Positions 60,236 through 64,000 of a stretch of DNA of 64,000 nt are shown here, piece by piece. A model generated the notes under the pieces. The model saw only the letters and a list, made by a program, of their open reading frames with translations, was not told where the DNA came from and did not search any database. A program made the position numbers and the translations under genes. Each line of letters begins with the position of its first letter. The first letter of the stretch is position 1. Source of the stretch: Primulina eburnea (lineage: Eukaryota; Streptophyta; Magnoliopsida; Lamiales; Gesneriaceae); assembly GCF_022965805.1 (NCBI RefSeq), contig NC_133115.1, positions 33,595,321 through 33,659,320 of the forward strand. The letters are read 5' to 3'.

Positions 60236-60767
60236 GGGAAAGATTCAAGCAATCAAGATCTACCCTTTTCCCTTCTATTCTATATGGAAACTGATCTCTT
60301 TTCCCCCAAAATTTTCAAAAAGTTGTGCAAGTAAAAAATTGTTTTGTTCCGAACAAACAGAAACAACAAAATTAGAAGTTGCGGTATATGATTCGTAGTT
60401 CAGATTCAAAGAAAAAAGAGTGTGAAGGTTGAAAATAAATAGCACTAGGAAAGGGTCTTTGAATCTTTGGTGTTCTACTGGGAAAAGAGACGAATCAAAT
60501 TGGAAACCGGCCCTTGTGTTTTCTTACTTTGGTTGTCGTTTAATGTACCGTGAACCTGGATTTCGTTTCTTGAAAACGAATTTTACTTTTATATTAAGAA
60601 ATTTATTATTCATTGATGATTAATGAATCTTTTCTTTTTTTAAAAGAAAAATATAATGGGCTGTCATTGAATTTGTATTATATTATGTGTTAACTTAATG
60701 ATCTATTGTTTTAATTAAATTATATCGATTGTGATATTTAAATAGTCAACTCTTATATGATTTGCAT

Positions 60768-60949
60768 GACAAAAATTTGTGTGAGACGGTCTCACATGTC
60801 GTATTTTATGAAACAGATATCTTATTTGGGTCATCCATGAAAAAATATTACTTTTTATGCTAAGAATATTACTTTTATTGTGAATATCGGTAAGGTTAAC
60901 ATATCTCACATATAAAGATTCGTGAGACCGTCTCACAAGAGAGCTACTC
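60768..60949 (-). repeat. Fold-back MITE-like repeat, copy l
   Basis: GACAAAAATTTGTGTGAGAC at the left and ACAAGAGAGCTACTC at the right, with inverted cores GTGAGACGGTCTCAC and GTGAGACCGTCTCAC. It is 182 bp, in the same orientation as the copy at 33701-33883. The flanking 8-mers do not match, so its target duplication has decayed. Confidence 0.88.
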
Positions 60950-60979
60950 CTAAATCATTTATGATGAAAATTTATTAAG

Positions 60980-61150
60980 ATTACGTGAGATTGTTTCGTT
61001 AGCTAAATTTGAAAGACCAATTTTCAATCTGATTTGATCAATAAAAAAATATTATTTTTTATTATAAAATATTGTTTTTCGTTTCGTGTATGAATCGGAT
61101 CGACCAATATAATCTGACTCAAAATCTATATGATGAAAAATACTCTCATA
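60980..61150 (+). repeat. Degenerate fold-back repeat, copy m
   Basis: ACGTGAGATTGTTTCGTTAGC, an AAAATATTATTTTTTATT middle, GAATCGGATCGACC and a right remnant CTCATAACGTGATTC. This is a distant family member. Confidence 0.4.
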
Positions 61151-62571
61151 ACGTGATTCTAACATACAAAAATTAGGTAATAATAATTTTTAAATATCCT
61201 TTAGTTTGAAGAGCGCAATCACCTCTCCTGTTATTATGTCTCTTCGTGTTCCAATAGCTAAGTTGTTAAAAGACTAAGTTCTGACTTCATCCAAACAAAA
61301 AATTTTAAGCACTCAATCCTAAAAAAAAGTAAATTTTTACTTGTTCCCATCCAAAAGTTAGTGTAACACTTTTTTTAGTTGAGAAAGAGTTTCTTATAAT
61401 AGAATTTCGAACTTGAGACTTTGTCCAAAATTTAAAATCTCAGACATAATATTTCACCCTTAAATTATGGGCAAAATTCACAATTATCTCCATAAAAATG
61501 CTTAAACAATAATCATTATTAATATATAAGAGACTCACAATTATTTTAATCTTCTTCACAATAATCTCCAATTTTTTTCTCTCAAAATTGTGAAAATCTG
61601 GCATTCAGGTAATTTTTTAATCTAATAATAATTAATTTAATTTTAAAAAAATACAACTCATGCACATGAATTATAAAGGAGAAATGAAAAGAAAAAGAGA
61701 TGTTCCTCAAATCTCATCTAAAATTAAGGTGTTATCCTATAGTTCGAAAGAACCAAAAGCAATGTCACCATCTTTTAACAAACATCCTTACGCCTCAATC
61801 TTTATTGGATAATTTTTTTAACTTAGTTTGCTTGATTCTACAACCTAATCTTGTTTTTATGTATTTATGAATTAAGATAATTTATCTCGTATGTACTTCG
61901 TATGATGTAAATATAGTACTTTTACAAGTAATTATCAACAATAACTCGTTTTTGGTTGCACGATTTATGTATTTGATCCTTATTTTTAAAAACTTGTAAA
62001 TCACTAAAAAAAGTTTTTATTTTTTAAAAAAAAATTATCATCCAACACCAAAAAAATTTGAGATTAGCTACATAAAATATAAATATTGTCACAAATTTAT
62101 GACGGAAATAAGAAATATGTCATCGATATAAATTAACGATTTCATTTGTGTTCTATCACTAAATAGACAGTATGTACAGATTCCTTCGCTAACTCCTTTT
62201 TACGGATCCATCACTATTCACAATCTTTTTTGTAGAGCAAGATTCAATCAGCTTCGTTGAATGAATAACATTAAAACCAAATAAAAGAGGAAACTCATGC
62301 ATTTACTAAATATATATAAGTATATATATTTCATGGTCCTTGCTTCTCAAATTTTTTTGCTACATTTATTCTCAACAGTTTGTGAAGATTGTTTGTTATG
62401 TATGTAGGGTGATTGTGGCACTTCCTACCGGTCTTATCTAAATTGGGCCAACAACTAACAGAATTAACTGTCATGTAAGATTACCAAATTACCATTGAAC
62501 CACACACTAGATTCTGGTTAATTATGAGTCCATGACCGTTATTTCACATTCGTACTTAATTCTGATCTTTA

Positions 62572-63418
62572 ATGGCTGGTAAGAAGAAACACAAGGATGA
62601 CAAAGTAAGAACATATACATCTTTCGTGGATAAAAGTAATGTTATATGTTGTATACATGAAGAATACTGAATTTTTTTTGTTTCTATTAAAGAAATGATT
62701 ACTTCGTCCAATTCAAATTTACTGCATGCAGGTTGTGGTTGCAGAATTCAGGGTTTCTATGTATTGCAATGCATGCGAAAGAAGTGTTGCCAAAGCCATT
62801 TCCAAAATCAAAGGTTATTCGTCCCCTCGGTTTCTAATACATCATATATGTGCTTCAACCTGTATTTGACATGCTAATATCACTATATATAATGCGAAAT
62901 GCCAAAATTAGGACTATTGTCATTCAATAAATTGGGTGGAAATTGTTATTTTTTGGATGACGAGTGAACTAACATGTTTTAGAAAGTCGAGGACGTAAAA
63001 ATTTTGAGGGGATGATCAGGTGCAACGAGGTTAATTGTTCAAGGAGAAACATTAAGTGGATGTCGCATCATGTACCAAGTAAAAATACGAAGGAAGAAAC
63101 ATGCAACTTGTCGCTAAAGTCCATCTTCGCTCTATTTCTATAAAATTAACAGGAGTTGAAAAGTTTATGACGGACATGAAAAATCACAGAGTGATGATCA
63201 CTGGTAGAATTAACCCTCAAAAGGTAATGAAGAAGTTGAAGCGAAAGACGGGAAAGAGGGTGGAGCTTGTGGATGAAGAAGATCATGACAATAGCGAGGG
63301 GAACAAAGGGGATATGAGGGAACAAGTAATGGATTCTTGGATGATTGATCGTTTTGATGATAGTGAACTTCACATGATGTTTAATGATGAGAATGCCAAC
63401 TCTTGTTCGATAATGTAA
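62572..63418 (+). CDS. Heavy-metal-associated isoprenylated plant protein (HIPP), 3 exons
   Basis: Exons 62572-62604, 62732-62813 and 63153-63418 sum to 381 bases, giving 126 aa. Junctions are AAA/GTAAGA, GCATGCAG/GTT, AAAG/GTTATT and TTAACAG/GAG, all in phase. A lysine-rich start (MAGKKKHKDDK) precedes an HMA fold with the metal-binding CxxC as YCNACE (Cys23, Cys26). The rest of the domain follows (SVAKAISKIKGVEKF, VMITGRINPQKVMKKLKRKTGKRVEL), then an acidic linker and the C-terminal CaaX box CSIM. HIPPs are plant-specific metallochaperone-like proteins that are prenylated on the CaaX cysteine and act at membranes or in the nucleus in metal homeostasis and stress. All diagnostic residues are present, so it should be functional. 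Confidence 0.94.
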
Positions 63419-64000
63419 GCTACATTATTGCACGTACGAATCAAAGCTGCTTTCCTTGAAAATAGTAAAAAGACGAGCATTGAAAAAGACAGAGCAAGAC
63501 GGATGGCAGCAGTGTGTTACTCATTTCAAGCCTTGTCTCATTGTTTTATATTTAGATAGGATTTCATACCCACACATCGCCTTGTTGGCCCTGCATAAAT
63601 CAGTTAAGCACACGCAAAAATCGGATAACAGATACGCTTTGGAGTGATAACATCTTCATTTAAGCTCTGTTTGATTCATATATGAAAGAGGTTGCAGAAG
63701 ATAACCAGATAAACTACTTAAACCAGCTGCTTCGACTAAGTATGCAAAATACAGAAGAAAATCTCAATTTTCAGTCCCAAGTCAAAAACAGGGGGAAAAA
63801 TCCAATTTCTAGATCACCATGAGCTCTCAAACAACTGACCAGAAAAATAAGAAAAAACCAGTCATAAAACCTATGATGCACAACCAATAGCAGAATAACA
63901 GAACACAGACGTCAAACAAAAAGACTGGATTAGGTTTCACCTTTAGCATGTCTCTGAGCTGAACAAAATACAAATACTTTGAGTTAGTGCCACCTAAAAA
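63419..64000. other. 3' flank of HIPP; window edge
   Basis: It includes the HIPP 3'UTR. Near 63943-63966 the minus strand reads QLRDMLK followed by GTGAAA, which could be an exon of a gene entering from the right edge, but the segment is too short to identify. Confidence 0.35.

Larger units (their letters stand above)
60236..62571. other. Intergenic spacer between the alpha/beta hydrolase and HIPP genes
   Basis: The genes are divergent. The spacer holds a full fold-back repeat at 60768-60949, a diverged one near 60980-61150, and otherwise AT-rich sequence with no recognised gene. Confidence 0.5.

Noticed and set aside
60429..60623. 64-codon frame upstream of the alpha/beta hydrolase
   Set aside because: It lies in the gene's promoter region, with no domain or splice support.

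Overview
The window is nuclear DNA from a flowering plant, a eudicot. The genes carry GT-AG introns, the flanks are very AT-rich, and every recognisable protein belongs to a plant family (MED33/REF4, PLS-class PPR, HIPP, plant-type ARM-repeat and L34e-superfamily membrane proteins). Many copies of a ~183 bp fold-back repeat with the core GTGAGACGGTCTCAC remind me of Lamiales genomes; that placement is an impression, not a measurement.

Layout, left to right. 1-5.7 kb: gene-poor, with two fold-back repeats. 5.8-8.05 kb (-): a single-pass membrane protein with an SGNH/PC-esterase (NXPE4-like) domain and a 5'UTR intron. 8.05-14.8 kb: repeat-rich spacer with an RNase H relic. 14.8-17.5 kb (+): an L34e-superfamily membrane protein with two exons. 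18.4-20.9 kb (+): a PPR pseudogene (MEF18-like) broken by a Tourist-like MITE and several stops and frameshifts. 21.3-29.0 kb (-): a complete 12-exon MED33/REF4 Mediator subunit gene, 1326 aa. 33.0-41.1 kb (+): a complete 7-exon dienelactone-hydrolase-like gene, 239 aa, whose 6.4 kb second intron is filled with transposon sequence. 41.4-44.5 kb: an element inserted in a (TA)n tract. 47.05-49.67 kb (+): a membrane-anchored ARM-repeat protein, two exons, 840 aa. 50.3-60.2 kb (-): a 14-exon alpha/beta hydrolase with a long acidic tail, 611 aa. 62.57-63.42 kb (+): a HIPP metal-binding isoprenylated protein, 126 aa.

Each multi-exon model was assembled by eye from splice sites. In each one the summed exon length is a multiple of three, the phases match, and the family's key residues are intact. 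There is no operon-like cooperation: the genes are independent plant loci. Gene order looks like an interleaving of two Arabidopsis neighbourhoods as I remember them (At5g18980-At5g19025 and At3g23540-At3g23600), which suggests an ancestral block later fractionated in Arabidopsis.

The most informative non-genic signals are transposon footprints that can be read at base level: a MITE with an internal empty site, a TTA-flanked MITE inside PPR coding sequence, a TRIM retrotransposon with a perfect 5-bp target duplication, a hAT-like MITE with an 8-bp duplication, a tandem MITE dimer, and Helitron-like hairpin + CTAG termini. I found no CRISPR, operon, phage or clearly new enzymatic system.
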